Shown: positions 15,824 through 23,715 of the stretch, one piece after another
Numbering within the stretch: position 1 is the stretch's first letter
Layout: every line of letters starts with the position of its first letter
DNA from: Cyanophora paradoxa
Lineage: Eukaryota > Glaucocystophyceae > Cyanophorales > Cyanophoraceae
Length of the DNA stretch: 27,705 nucleotides
Assembly: GCA_004431415.1 (NCBI GenBank)
Contig: QPMI01000419.1
Coordinates: 1 to 27,705 of the forward strand
Direction of reading: 5' to 3'
The notes under the pieces: model-generated
What the model was told of the DNA's origin: nothing
Databases searched by the model: none
The model's input: the letters and a program-made list of their open reading frames with translations, nothing else
Made by a program: the position numbers and the translations under genes

Positions 15824-17789
15824 CTACGTTATTAGAGGGCGCGTCCCCCGTCGCGCCAGGTCCGCGTCGTACGCCTTCTTGCGGAGTGCGTCCGTGATCG
15901 CAGACCAGTCGCGTGTGCCGTTAAGATAACCCAGGGCAAGTCCTTGGCCCAACATGAAGTAACGCTCTGGATCCAAGTTCATGAGTTGCTGGGCCCGCTC
16001 CTCTACGCGCCGCACACGCTCCATAAAGGGGCCCTTTGCCGCAGATCCGAGCGGGTCCGCTTCTCGCTCAGCTTCGAAGAATTTCACGACATCCCCGCCC
16101 AGGTCCGAAATATCACGGTGCTGCTCTGCTATCCGTGCCTGTGCCTTGTTGACTCCAGCTGCCTGGGCTTGGGCTATCGATGCCAGTTGGTTGTAATCGA
16201 TTTCTTCTGCAAGGTATTTCGCAACGGCGGCGTCCCCTGCAGCGCGCGCGATTTCGGGCGATACGCTCACAAGGAATCCCTCCCGGCGAGCCCGATTGGC
16301 CGCGCGCTCCGCTTCCGTCTCCTCGTCCATGGGATCGTCTGGACTGGCTGGATTGCCTGGAGCACCGGAGCGAAGTTTCTTCAGCAGCCCCGCACGGCGA
16401 GCTTCTGTCGCCTCTTTCACCTTCTTGGCGGCCAGTTCAAGCGCATCGTTTACGTCCATGGTCGTATACCCGGGTCTCCGCCCCGTATCCTTGTACGCGG
16501 CCCTGCGCTTGTCCATGGCTTCCATCTCGCGCGGGGACGAGGGGGCGATTTCTATCCCCGCGTTTGCGAGTTGAGCCTGGACGGCGACGGGCACCTGCTC
16601 GAGCACGGCCCTTGCCGCCGCAACAGCCACCGCCTCGGCCGCCACCACCTCTGGCGGGCGCGAGGGCCCCGCCTGTGGCTCGGGCGGCGGCGGCGGCGGC
16701 GGCGGGGGGGTGGAGGCGGGGGCTGCTGCTCCGCTGGGGCGCCGACGGCCGGGCCACCGTGTCCGGGGGCTGCGAGGGGCCGGGCTGCGGCTGCAGCGGT
16801 GGCGTCTTCGGCCCGGGGGGCGGAGGCGGCGGAGGCGGAGGCCCCGGAGGCGGGGCCCCCCCTTCGTCGTCGGACTCGATCATTTCGTCCCTGGGTTCCT
16901 TGGACGGTAGGGCCTTCTGAATGAGGGCCTCGCGCGCGCCCTTGCCCGCCTTGATTGCTCTGCCCATGGCCGCCTCCGGGAAACTGGCCTCGATGGCCTC
17001 GTTGTCCCCGTCCGTGATGCGCACCTTCTGCTCGCGGCGGGCCTTGATGTACTTTTCCTTGTCCATCCGCTTCTTCGCCCGTCGCCTCTCCCTGGGCACG
17101 TCGCGCTGGCGGCTCTCGTCCGGCCCCGGCCCCTCGCTGTCCGAGCTCGAGGGCGGCTCGGCCTGGGCGAAGGGCTGGCGCGTGTTGCGGTTCGCGTAGT
17201 CGGGGTCGTACCTCCCTCCGATCAGCTCCTCGGGCTTCTTGTTCTCGCGCGCGTAGATGCTCGTGGGTTTGAACTCCTCGCCGTTGATGATGTACTTGTA
17301 GTAGTAGTACGCGTCCTCGAGGTTCATCGGGCCCAGCGTCTCGAGGCGCTTCTTGCGCTTCAGGAATTCGGTGATCTGATCCTCCTTCGACTTGCAGAAC
17401 TCCCGCACGCCCGGCAGCACCGTCAGGTTCTTGCCGTCCACGTCGCAGGCGCCCGCTCCCTTGGCCTTCAGGTTCGCGGTGAAGGCCGACTGGCCCATCA
17501 GCCAGGCGCGGAAGCCCTCCTCGTACTCCTCGTCGAGGCTCGACTCCATCTGCTGGAACTTGTTGATGTAGTACGCGTTGGCGATGGCCTGCGCCTCCAC
17601 CTCGGCGAGCTTGTCCGATTGATCGCGCTCCTCGAACCGAATTTCCGGCGTGGCCCTCGCCAGCGCCGTCTTCATCAGCTGCTGAAAGTGTGCGTACTTG
17701 TCGCTCTCGAAGGGCGTGATGTGCGAGTCCCCGCCCCCCGGGATCGCGAGCACGTTGCGCGGCGCGAAACGCGAGGCGAGCCCCCTCAT
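15824..17789 (-). CDS. Large bipartite probable virion protein with proline hinge
   Basis: About 655 residues. The start ATG at 17789 overlaps the TGA of the upstream gene. The N-terminal domain is charged and helical (FESDKYAHFQQLMKTALARA; YYINKFQQMESSLDEEYEEG), with a Tyr-rich segment AYYYYKYI. A basic stretch follows (RRRAKKRMDKEKYIKARREQ). Next comes a Pro-rich hinge (PPPGPPPPPPPPPGP), and after frame changes near 16640-16720 an Ala/Glu-rich coiled-coil-like C-terminal half ending YDADLARRGTRPLIT. Its position just before the MCP on the same strand suggests a core, scaffold or capsid-linked protein. No family recognised. Confidence 0.7.
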
Positions 17790-18062
17790 TTGCACTTCTT
17801 AGGAGCCGGCTTTGAAATTTTATCGGTCTTGGCCTTGTCTTCCTTCCCGTCCTTCTTCTCGGCCCCCTTCTTCCCTGCTTCGTCGGGCGCATCGCCACGA
17901 ATATTTCGCCGGGCGAGACGTCCTCGTACAGCGGCTTCGGTCCCTTAGGAAATTCGGGCGGCCCTTCAGCTTCTCCTTCGCCTCCTTCACCTCCGCCTTG
18001 GTGGGCCGCTCCTGCCCGTTCGTGGGCGCCTTTTTCGCGGGCTTCTTCTGCGCCTCCGGCAT
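17786..18062 (-). CDS. Small Lys-rich basic protein
   Basis: About 92 residues, with frame changes near 17945 and 17875. It starts MPEAQKKPAKKAPTNGQERP, has a conserved-looking centre (PKPLYEDVSPGEIFVA) and ends in a Lys-rich tail (KTDKISKPAPKKCK). The stop TGA overlaps the next ATG (ATGA). High positive charge suggests DNA condensation or nucleic-acid binding in the virion; that is inference. An ATATTTTTCTGGTG motif lies upstream, inside the end of the preceding gene. Confidence 0.6.
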
Positions 18063-18064
18063 GT

Positions 18065-18401
18065 TTACCCATCACCAGAAAAATATGGGTTGGCGCCCCC
18101 GTACGTCTCGGGGAACTGCCTCTCCCACCTGCGCTGGCCGCGTCCCTCTGGTCGCGAAGCTACGGTAGGCCGCGGCCCTCTGCCCCATCACGATTTGCCA
18201 GAGCCGTGCACGGACCTCGTCCTGCAGTCTGTACACCCAATCGCGAATGTTCTCGACGATATCCGTCGGCAGCGTGGCCAACCCCGCCTTGATCTCGGGT
18301 ACATCCGTGGGATCCTCTTCGAGCGTAAGCTTCTGCATGCGAGCGCGCAGCATCTCAATTTGCGTATCGATTGGGGCCCAATAAGGGATAGATCGAGACA
18401 T
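18065..18401 (-). CDS. Small helical protein, unknown
   Basis: About 112 residues. It starts MSRSIPYWAPIDTQIEMLRA and has a helical centre (LPTDIVENIRDWVYRLQDEV). Near 18135 the better coding frame changes and ends FPETYGGANPYFSGDG at TAA 18067-18065, two bases before the next ATG. I prefer that end because the unshifted frame ends in Arg-rich noise and overlaps the neighbour. It belongs to the tightly packed minus-strand structural block. No family recognised. Confidence 0.65.
18073..18086 (-). promoter_or_regulatory. A/T-TTTCT start-site motif inside upstream gene
   Basis: Minus strand CATATTTTTCTGGTG-type element, about 11 bases before the ATG at 18062. Confidence 0.5.
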
Positions 18402-18413
18402 CGGGGTACGGGG

Positions 18414-18676
18414 TCACTGAGAAATTACACTGGGTCGGAAGAGGAGGTACCCCACCAGGATCCCCGCTATAATCCAGAGGGGCGACCAGTCGCGCTCCGC
18501 CGGCGCGCCCCCGGCGTCACCATCAGCTGCCCCGCCCCGGGCCTGCGCAGGCCGTGCGTGCGGTGGTCCGCCCAGTGCGGGCGCGGGAACTGCTCCTGCG
18601 GCATGCGCTCGGGGTAGATGCCGTCGAATCGGTTCTGCATTTGGTACATGTCCCTATCGAACAGCAGGGAGGCCAT
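18414..18676 (-). CDS. Tail-anchored small membrane protein
   Basis: About 87 residues. The polar N-terminus MASLLFDRDMYQMQNRFDGI is followed by FPRPHWADHRTHGLRRP. After a frame change near 18525 the C-terminus is a clear membrane helix, PLWIIAGILVGYLLF, ending SVISQ at TGA 18416-18414. The next gene's TAATTTCTCAGTGA motif contains this stop codon. It may be anchored in an internal virion membrane; function unknown. Confidence 0.6.
18415..18430 (-). promoter_or_regulatory. A/T-TTTCT start-site motif overlapping upstream stop codon
   Basis: Minus strand GTGTAATTTCTCAGTG, for the ATG at 18401. Confidence 0.6.
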
Positions 18677-18694
18677 TTCTCAATTTGGGGAGGG

Positions 18695-18708
18695 ACTTAG
18701 AAATACTG
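18695..18708 (-). promoter_or_regulatory. A/T-TTTCT start-site motif overlapping upstream stop codon
   Basis: Minus strand CAGTATTTCTAAGT, for the ATG at 18676. Its TAA is the probable stop of the upstream zinc-ribbon gene. Confidence 0.6.
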
Positions 18709-18898
18709 CCCGTGAGCTCCCTGTCGCGGATCCTGCGAAAATCCGCGAAGAGCCCGCGCGCGCAGCGCCTGCAGACGAGGCGGGCCCGCCCGCCCACGCG
18801 CGCCACCGAGATCTCGTGGCCGAACTGCAGGTGGCCCGGGAAGCAGGTGGGGGGTAGTCGCAGACGAAGCAGTGAAGGGCAGTTGCGCCGCCGATCAC
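18697..18898 (-). CDS. Small zinc-ribbon protein
   Basis: About 67 residues with a frame change near 18860. The N-terminal HCFVC and the later VCRRC give a CxxC...CxxC zinc ribbon, with CFPGHLQFGHEISVARVGGR between them. The end ...RDRELTG/QYF at TAA 18699-18697 needs one more frame change near 18720. The start is unclear: the sequence here is ATGTGATC, so an ATG sits in the wrong frame by what may be an indel, and the open frame begins with GTG. Alternatively this is the C-terminal part of the upstream DUF5679-like gene, separated by that indel. It is the third zinc-ribbon mini-protein in a row; a transcription or nucleic-acid role is likely. Confidence 0.5.
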
Positions 18899-19284
18899 AT
18901 CTGAATGAATCGCGGCTCGCTCGCCGCCTTCCTCGGCGCGCGCTGGCGCTTGGGCTGGGCCTCGAGCGGGCTCGGGTCGCCCTCCGCGGGGGCCGCCTTG
19001 GCCTTCTGCCGGGGCGCCGCGGGGGCTTCGGGGCCGTAGGGGCTGCCGGTGCCTGGCTCGAGCCGGCGGCCGGGCCAGCGGCGTCGGTCACCTGCGGGCG
19101 CTGCGGCGGGGGCTGGTCTCCCGGGCCCCTCCTCGAGGACCCGGCGCATGAAGCGCGAGACGCGGCCGCTGCATTGCGTGCAGGAGCCGACGGCCACCTG
19201 GCGGTTGTTCTTGCTGGTACGCACCTCGACGTTGGCGAGCTTGGTGTTGGAGCGGCACTTGAAGCAGTAGTGGGCGTGCTCCAT
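18895..19284 (-). CDS. DUF5679-like zinc-ribbon protein with disordered tail
   Basis: An intact 129-residue frame. Residues 1-45 hold YCFKC...CTQCSGRVSRFM, with TSKNNRQVAVGSC between. This is the pattern of the small DUF5679 zinc ribbon found in many nucleocytoviruses (YCxxC, a TxNGR-like turn, GxCxxC). The rest is Pro/Ala/Arg-rich and probably disordered. DUF5679 function is not established; a nucleic-acid or transcription role is assumed. The start is supported by TTTTTTCTGAAG upstream, whose TGA also ends the preceding gene. Confidence 0.7.
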   Translation of the reverse strand: MEHAHYCFKCRSNTKLANVEVRTSKNNRQVAVGSCTQCSGRVSRFMRRVLEEGPGRPAPAAAPAGDRRRWPGRRLEPGTGSPYGPEAPAAPRQKAKAAPAEGDPSPLEAQPKRQRAPRKAASEPRFIQM

Positions 19285-19310
19285 GGGATCTAGCTACGGG
19301 TGTAGACAGC

Positions 19311-19325
19311 CTTCAGAAAAAAGTG
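19311..19325 (-). promoter_or_regulatory. A/T-TTTCT start-site motif overlapping upstream stop codon
   Basis: Minus strand CACTTTTTTCTGAAG; the ATG is at 19284. Confidence 0.6.
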
Positions 19326-19451
19326 CGTAGTAGCGGACGGCGCACCGGGGGCAGCAGACGTAGACGCCGCCTTGAGCACCCAGCCGCGCTTGGTCTGGGC
19401 AGGCGGCAGATTTCGCAGCAGAGGGCCTGGCTTGCGGCACGAGGATCCCAT
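19313..19451 (-). CDS. Zinc-ribbon mini-protein
   Basis: About 45 residues. It carries LCCEIC and VCCPRC, separated by KRGWVLK, giving a compact treble-clef or ribbon-type CxxC...CxxC site. The pieces lie in different frames (changes near 19430, 19400 and 19375), so the whole is inferred. The start ATG at 19451 follows GTGATTTCTAGGG at normal spacing, and the stop TGA lies in the next gene's motif. It lies between the resolvase and the DUF5679-like gene. Similar tiny zinc ribbons in viruses often act in transcription; not shown here. Confidence 0.5.
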
Positions 19452-19458
19452 CTGCGGG

Positions 19459-19471
19459 CCCTAGAAATCAC
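19459..19471 (-). promoter_or_regulatory. A/T-TTTCT start-site motif
   Basis: Minus strand GTGATTTCTAGGG, 7 bases before the ATG at 19451. Confidence 0.55.
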
Positions 19472-19478
19472 AATGGGA

Positions 19479-19954
19479 TCACAACGGATTGAGCGCGGCG
19501 TAGAGGCGATTAAGTAGGCGTCGCAGAGGTCGTCGAGCTTGCCGTTTCGATCCGCGATGTCGGCGAGCTCGGCGGGTACGAGGTCGCGGCACTTGTCCAC
19601 GGCGCCCCGCTTGCGCTCCTTGTAGCTCGGGTTCGAGATCTTGAAGAAGTGCTTGATGGCGCGCGGGCTCACGATCCGCGCACGCCCGTACAGCAGGGCG
19701 TGGAGCGTGCACTCGATGCAGCGATTGATTCCCGTCCTCTGGCCCTCGATCGCGATCTGGTCGGGAAGGCCGAAGGCGCTATGGCCGCGAGTAACCTCCA
19801 CCAGGCGCGCAACCAGGCGGCCACAGCAGCGCGCAGACGGGAAGAGGGCGATCTTCTGCCAGTCGAGAATCTGGGATTCCTTTGTCTGCGGATCGAATTC
19901 GATGAGGCACCATGCGAAATTGATGACCCCCACATCCACGCCGAGGATCTTCAT
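19479..19954 (-). CDS. A22/RuvC-like Holliday junction resolvase
   Basis: This would resolve branched or concatemeric DNA before packaging. About 158 residues, usual for poxvirus A22-type enzymes. The RNase H-fold landmarks are visible: MKILGVDVGVINFAWCLIEF with the first catalytic Asp, IAIEGQRTGIN with the Glu, and GKLDDLCDAYL with the C-terminal Asp pair. The basic KHFFKISNPSYKERKRGAV resembles the family's substrate-binding region. A frame change near 19512 gives the likely end, RLYAALNPL, at TGA 19481-19479; the unshifted frame runs through the next gene. It is divergent from the packaging ATPase across only 37 bases, a sensible pairing because both act on replicated DNA. Confidence 0.88.
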
Positions 19955-19965
19955 CCCAGGGTCGC

Positions 19966-19980
19966 AAGAAAATCTGAATG
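19966..19980. promoter_or_regulatory. Bidirectional start-site motif between resolvase and ATPase
   Basis: AAGAAAATCTGAATG. On the minus strand it reads ATTTTCTT for the resolvase (ATG 19954); on the plus strand AAAATCTGAATG for the ATPase (ATG 19992). Confidence 0.5.
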
Positions 19981-19991
19981 AAGGGGGTAAA

Positions 19992-21061
19992 ATGGCCAAG
20001 GACCCCAAGAAGCCGAAGAAGCCGAAGGCGGCCAAGCCCCAGCCCGCCCAGCCCGCAGGCGCAGCGCCCGCGGCCCCCGCCCCCGCCGGCCAGGCCTCGG
20101 GCACGGGCTCGGGCACGGCCCCCGCCGCCGGCGCCAGCTGCGCGATGGGCGTGACGGAGGACGGCCAGCAGCTCACGCCCGAGCAGGTCAACGCCTTCCT
20201 CGATAACTCGAAGACGGGCGGCATCGAGCGCATGGCCTGCCTGCCCGAGCTCAAGTGGTTCGACGTGAACACCGTCAAGTCCGACGCCACGGTCGTCTGC
20301 GTCGGCAAGCGGCGCACGGGCAAGTCCTTCTTCCTCCGCGATCTCATGTTCAACCTCTCGGGCACCTTCCCGGGGGGTATCGTGATCAGCCAGACCGATC
20401 GCCTGAACGGCTACTGGAAGCAGTACATCCCCCAGCGCTTCATCTGGCCCAAGTACAACCCGGGCGTGCTCTTCCATTTATTCAGGAGGCAGCAGGCGAT
20501 CATGCAGCACAACAAGTCCGAAGACGTGCTCGCGGGAAAGGAGGATCCCGTCGACCCGCGATTTTTCGTGCTGCTCGACGACGTGATTTCCGACGCTCGG
20601 CTGCGGTACGACGAGGCCCTCAACGAGCTCTTCGTGGCGGGGCGCCACTACAAAATCATGACCCTTATCACGACGCAGTATGCCAAGGGCATCAATCCCG
20701 TCCTGCGCTCCAATACTGATCTGGCTGTCATTTTCAAGTGCTCGCAGGCGATGCAGCGCGAGGCCCTCGCAAAGGAGTGGGGCGACATCATCTCCCAGCG
20801 CGCCTTCTACTACCTGCTCGATAAGTACACGCAGGATAACCACTGCCTTATCATCGATTCTTCCAACAACTCTACGAACCCTCTGGACGTTTGTACGTCT
20901 ACAAGGCCGAGGAGCCGCCCCCCTTCCGCATCGGATCCAAGGAGTACTGGGAGGGCGAAACCGTCAACGGAGAAAATCTCGTGGGTCCGGACGACGGCAC
21001 GGTGGACAAGACGCTCCTCGGCATGATAGATAATTTCAGGAAGCACCGCGGCCTCGCCTGA
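19992..21061 (+). CDS. A32-like DNA packaging ATPase
   Basis: An FtsK/HerA-type motor that drives genome packaging into the capsid. About 356 residues. The first 55 are a Lys/Pro/Ala-rich disordered leader starting MAKDPKKPKKPKAAKP. The core has Walker A GKRRTGKS (20304-20327), Walker B FFVLLDD (20562-20582), then ELFVAGRHYKIMTLITTQYA and NTDLAVIFKCSQ, which is the classic A32 order. The frame changes near 20887 and continues YVYKAEEPPPFRIGS to MIDNFRKHRGLA, with TGA at 21059-21061. That stop merges into the next gene's TTTTTTCTGAGG motif. This is the surest call in the window. Confidence 0.94.
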
Positions 21062-21073
21062 TTTTTTCTGAGG
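21060..21073 (+). promoter_or_regulatory. A/T-TTTCT start-site motif overlapping upstream stop codon
   Basis: GATTTTTTCTGAGG, 14 bases before the ATG at 21088. Confidence 0.6.
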
Positions 21074-21087
21074 CTTCGTGCGTAAGC

Positions 21088-21438
21088 ATGTCGCCCAGCG
21101 CCCACATCGCCTCCGTCTTCCGCGTCGAGTCCATCGCTTACGACTGCCTCCTGGAGGCGAGCCTCGACCCCTCCTCGCCCTTTAACGACGGCGAGGTCAG
21201 CAGCGCCCTGGAGAGGATCTGCGACGCGCTGGGAATTAACTGGGAGCGCCTGACCGCGGAGGCGGCGGACGAGGCCGCGGCCGAGTCGCTGGGCAGTGAG
21301 GACACCAGCTCGGAGGAGATGACAGACGAAGAGGGAGACAGGGTGATTTACGTGCGCGACCCGGACGATTTTGCGACCTCGGAATCGGGCTCGGAGGAGG
21401 AGGCAGAGGAGACCGAGGACGAGGACTCCGACGCCTAG
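21088..21438 (+). CDS. Small acidic protein, unknown
   Basis: An intact 116-residue frame. The first 65 residues look folded and helical (FRVESIAYDCLLEASLDPSS; ALERICDALGINWERLTAEA). The last 50 are strongly acidic (SESGSEEEAEETEDEDSDA). Such tails occur in histone- or DNA-mimicking and protein-binding viral proteins, but nothing specific is visible. It sits directly after the packaging ATPase, with its own start motif. No family recognised. Confidence 0.8.
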   Translation: MSPSAHIASVFRVESIAYDCLLEASLDPSSPFNDGEVSSALERICDALGINWERLTAEAADEAAAESLGSEDTSSEEMTDEEGDRVIYVRDPDDFATSESGSEEEAEETEDEDSDA

Positions 21439-21448
21439 GCGCGCCCCT

Positions 21449-21463
21449 TAAAAATTTCCGAGG
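21449..21463 (+). promoter_or_regulatory. A/T-TTTC start-site motif variant
   Basis: TAAAAATTTCCGAGG, 9 bases before the ATG at 21473; TTTCC in place of TTTCT. Confidence 0.5.
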
Positions 21464-21472
21464 CGCAGGAAA

Positions 21473-21806
21473 ATGTCAAAGGTGCTCCTAGGGCTCTCCC
21501 AGGCTATCGTGCAGTACGCCCTCGGCCTGGCATCCGGCTCCCTCATCGACGCCGCCTTCTCCTCGCACGAAGGCGAAAACAGGGCGGGCCACGCGCCGAG
21601 CTCGCCGCGCAAGTCGCCGTCAACGGCCTCTCCCTCGGCCTGCTCTCGAATACGTGCTCACCCTCAAGTTCTTCGACGACGACCCCACGGCGGAATTATG
21701 TTCATCCTCGGATTACACACGGGCAGACGAACATGCTAATCAAGGCTACCAGCGCCAGCTTCGGAATCAAGCAGGCGCTCGAGCGGAAGGCCGCCGCGAT
21801 CACTAA
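21473..21806 (+). CDS. Small membrane-associated protein, unknown
   Basis: About 112 residues, with frame changes near 21605, 21655, 21690, 21720 and 21790. It starts MSKVLLGLSQAIVQYALGLA, a hydrophobic or amphipathic helix; continues VAVNGLSLGLLS and LKFFDDD; then has a second hydrophobic stretch (GIMFILGLHTG) and NMLIKATSASFGIKQALERK. It probably stops at TAA 21804-21806, five bases from the end of the convergent VLTF3-like gene. The number of frame changes makes the exact protein uncertain. Confidence 0.5.
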
Positions 21807-21810
21807 AGAG

Positions 21811-22636
21811 CTAAGAGTAGGAAAGAAATGCCAGTCGTTGTACTCGCAGATCCTGTTCCAAATCGAATCTAACTCCGAGAGTTTCTGCCTGCTCTTGAGC
21901 AAGGGGAAAAAGGGGAGGTGCTGGGGCAAATCTAGCAGCACGAAAATCTGCCTGAAAACGTAATTGTAGTTGAGCATATTCTTCCTGCCCTGCGACTTGA
22001 ACATGCTGAAGGGGACCTCCACCAGGGCGAACATCTCCTGCACCCGGTCCATGTCCTCCGCGCTCATCGGAGGCGGGCGCTCGCCCGTGATGCGCCACTT
22101 GATCTGCGCCCAGCGCTCGATGTACTTCTGCTGCTTCAGAGCCCGGAGAACTTGGCGGATATTGTCTTTGCTCCACTCCTTCCCCGCCATGCGCCTCGCA
22201 ATAGCTGCCAGCACGTCCTCGGGTACTGGAGAATCCTCCAGGCAGTGCTGCTTAAGTCGCTCGGAAACGTGGTACTTGCGCAGGTAGTTGCTGTGGAGCT
22301 CGCTGACAGCCAGGGGTTGATGGTCCGGATAATAAAATCCAGGACCAGACCGCAGCCTTGGCAAACCAGATCCCCATCCAGGTGAACACCAACGAGGGCG
22401 GTAGAGCGCAATTTCCGCAGGGGACAGCGGCTTCGCCTTGGGGGCCTTGCGTGCGGCGGTTGCGCTTGCGGGGGCGCTCTCCGGCCTGAGGTAGGAGTTG
22501 GCGATGGCGGCGGCGGCGGCGGGGTACGGTGCCGGAGTGTCGAAGTCTGGGTCCCCTCGTCGTGAAGGATGGCTCCGTAGCGCTGGATCTGCTCAAAGTT
22601 TCGGAGGAGGAGATCGATTTCGCTAGAGTCTGCCAT
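21811..22636 (-). CDS. VLTF3-like (poxvirus A2-type) late transcription factor
   Basis: Predicted to switch on late viral promoters; in a virus without its own RNA polymerase it would have to work with the host enzyme. About 275 residues. The N-terminal region starts MADSSEIDLLLRNFEQIQRY and is Pro-rich. A TFIIB-like zinc ribbon follows, with CGNC and then GDLVCQGCG, the pieces lying in different frames (changes near 22535, 22415 and 22350). The C-terminal domain has the family's run NMLNYNYVFRQIFVLLDL, FFPLLKSRQKLSELDSIWN and RICEYNDWHFFPTL. The unshifted frame runs on to 21702, but a one-base change gives TAG at 21813-21811, avoiding overlap with the convergent gene. It lacks the common start-site motif, consistent with earlier expression. 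Confidence 0.86.
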
Positions 22637-22854
22637 TCCTCGAGTCCTCGTACTGCAGCTGAGCTATTCCCTGCAGAACAACAGGGCTTCGCGAGAGAGT
22701 GGGTCCCACTGCAGTGAGGAAGCATTGTGCAGAAGGCGTTGCTCAGGTGATTCATGTGAGGCTCAGGTGTGCTCAGGTGAGGTGCGGACGTACCCCGGGG
22801 CCCCACGTGGAAGCTCACCCCAGCCTCGGAAAATTTTCTAGGCCTTGGTCTGAC
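22637..22854. promoter_or_regulatory. Divergent promoter region, VLTF3 and HUH endonuclease 1
   Basis: A 218-base intergenic region. It has three TCAGGTG units at 22743, 22763 and 22773 (the reverse complement of the TCACCTGA units near 10.7 kb) and an AAAATTTTCTAGG motif at 22830-22842, 12 bases before the HUH1 start at 22855. No gene seen. Confidence 0.5.
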
Positions 22855-23695
22855 ATGCTCAACCTCATCGCGAGGGGCGTAGCAGCAAACAGGCAAGCCC
22901 GCGCTCCGAACCCGCACCTCCGCATGGACGCCTCCGGCCGCTCCCGGGTAGAGACTCACATCGTAGTGGGCAACATCAACGACAAGGTGCTGGCGCCCGA
23001 CAAGACGTGGTTCCAGAAGGTGCTGGACGCGGCGCCCGTGAGGAAACTGAACGGGGAGGATCGGCCGCAGCGCGAGTCGAATTTCATGATCACCATCCAG
23101 ACCAACTACAAGCCGCGGAGCAGGGGAGAGGGCTCCAAGGTGCAGGACGCGTTTCACAGGGGGCTGGAGGCCCTCTTCTACGACGACAGGCAGCTGGCGC
23201 GGTGCATAAAGATGGGGGTGTACCCCGACAAGGCGAACCCCAAGGGCTTCGATTTCAAGTCCGACCAGTACGACACGCACGTGGAGAAGGGCAACGCGAA
23301 CATCGGCATCGAGTACGGGCCGCGGTCGGGGCGGCTCCACGCGCACATCCTGCTCACGCTGGTGCACTACTCGCGCGTGCAATTCGACGGCAAGAGGCGT
23401 CGGATTTCCTCATCAAGTTCATGCAAACGGAGGGGCAGGGCGGCCTGCCGAATTTCTACAAGGACGACTGGTTCGGGGAGGAGTACCAGAAGACGGCGGT
23501 GCGGCCGATACGGAGAAAGGACGCCCTCGGCATGCAGTGGACGGGCAAGGAGACGGGCTACAGGAAGCGAGAAACCGCCAGGCAGATGCACGTAGACGTA
23601 AATTGCTGCCGCAGAGCAACCTTAAGGATCTGCTGCAGCTGTACATTACGAAGACGGTAGAGGCCCTCGAGACGGGCGCTGTAAAGCTCGTGTAA
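22855..23695 (+). CDS. HUH-superfamily endonuclease 1 (rolling-circle initiator candidate)
   Basis: Predicted to nick one strand at the viral origin and stay linked to the 5' end through a tyrosine. About 280 residues. Motif 1-like beta strand: NFMITIQTNY. The metal-binding HUH motif is GRLHAHILLTL, with the HAH at 23338-23346. A motif 3-like YITK (Tyr codon at 23642) lies in LLQLYITKTVEALETG. Frame changes lie near 23398 and 23605. No SF3 helicase domain is fused to it, so it probably works with the separate helicase at 3208-6663. The start at 22855 follows AAAATTTTCTAGG; longer upstream starts would read through the divergent promoter. The gene ends 20 bases before a second HUH gene. Confidence 0.82.
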
Positions 23696-23705
23696 ATTTT
23701 TCTCG
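23694..23705 (+). promoter_or_regulatory. A/T-TTTCT start-site motif at upstream stop codon
   Basis: AAATTTTTCTCG, beginning within the TAA of HUH1; ATG at 23716. An AATAAATG overlaps that start codon. Confidence 0.6.
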
Positions 23706-23715
23706 TGTCCAATAA

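Noticed and set aside
22252-23382. 376-codon minus-strand ORF across VLTF3 and HUH1
   Set aside because: It runs through the divergent promoter and antisense to HUH1; only its short CGNC piece belongs to VLTF3 in a shifted frame.
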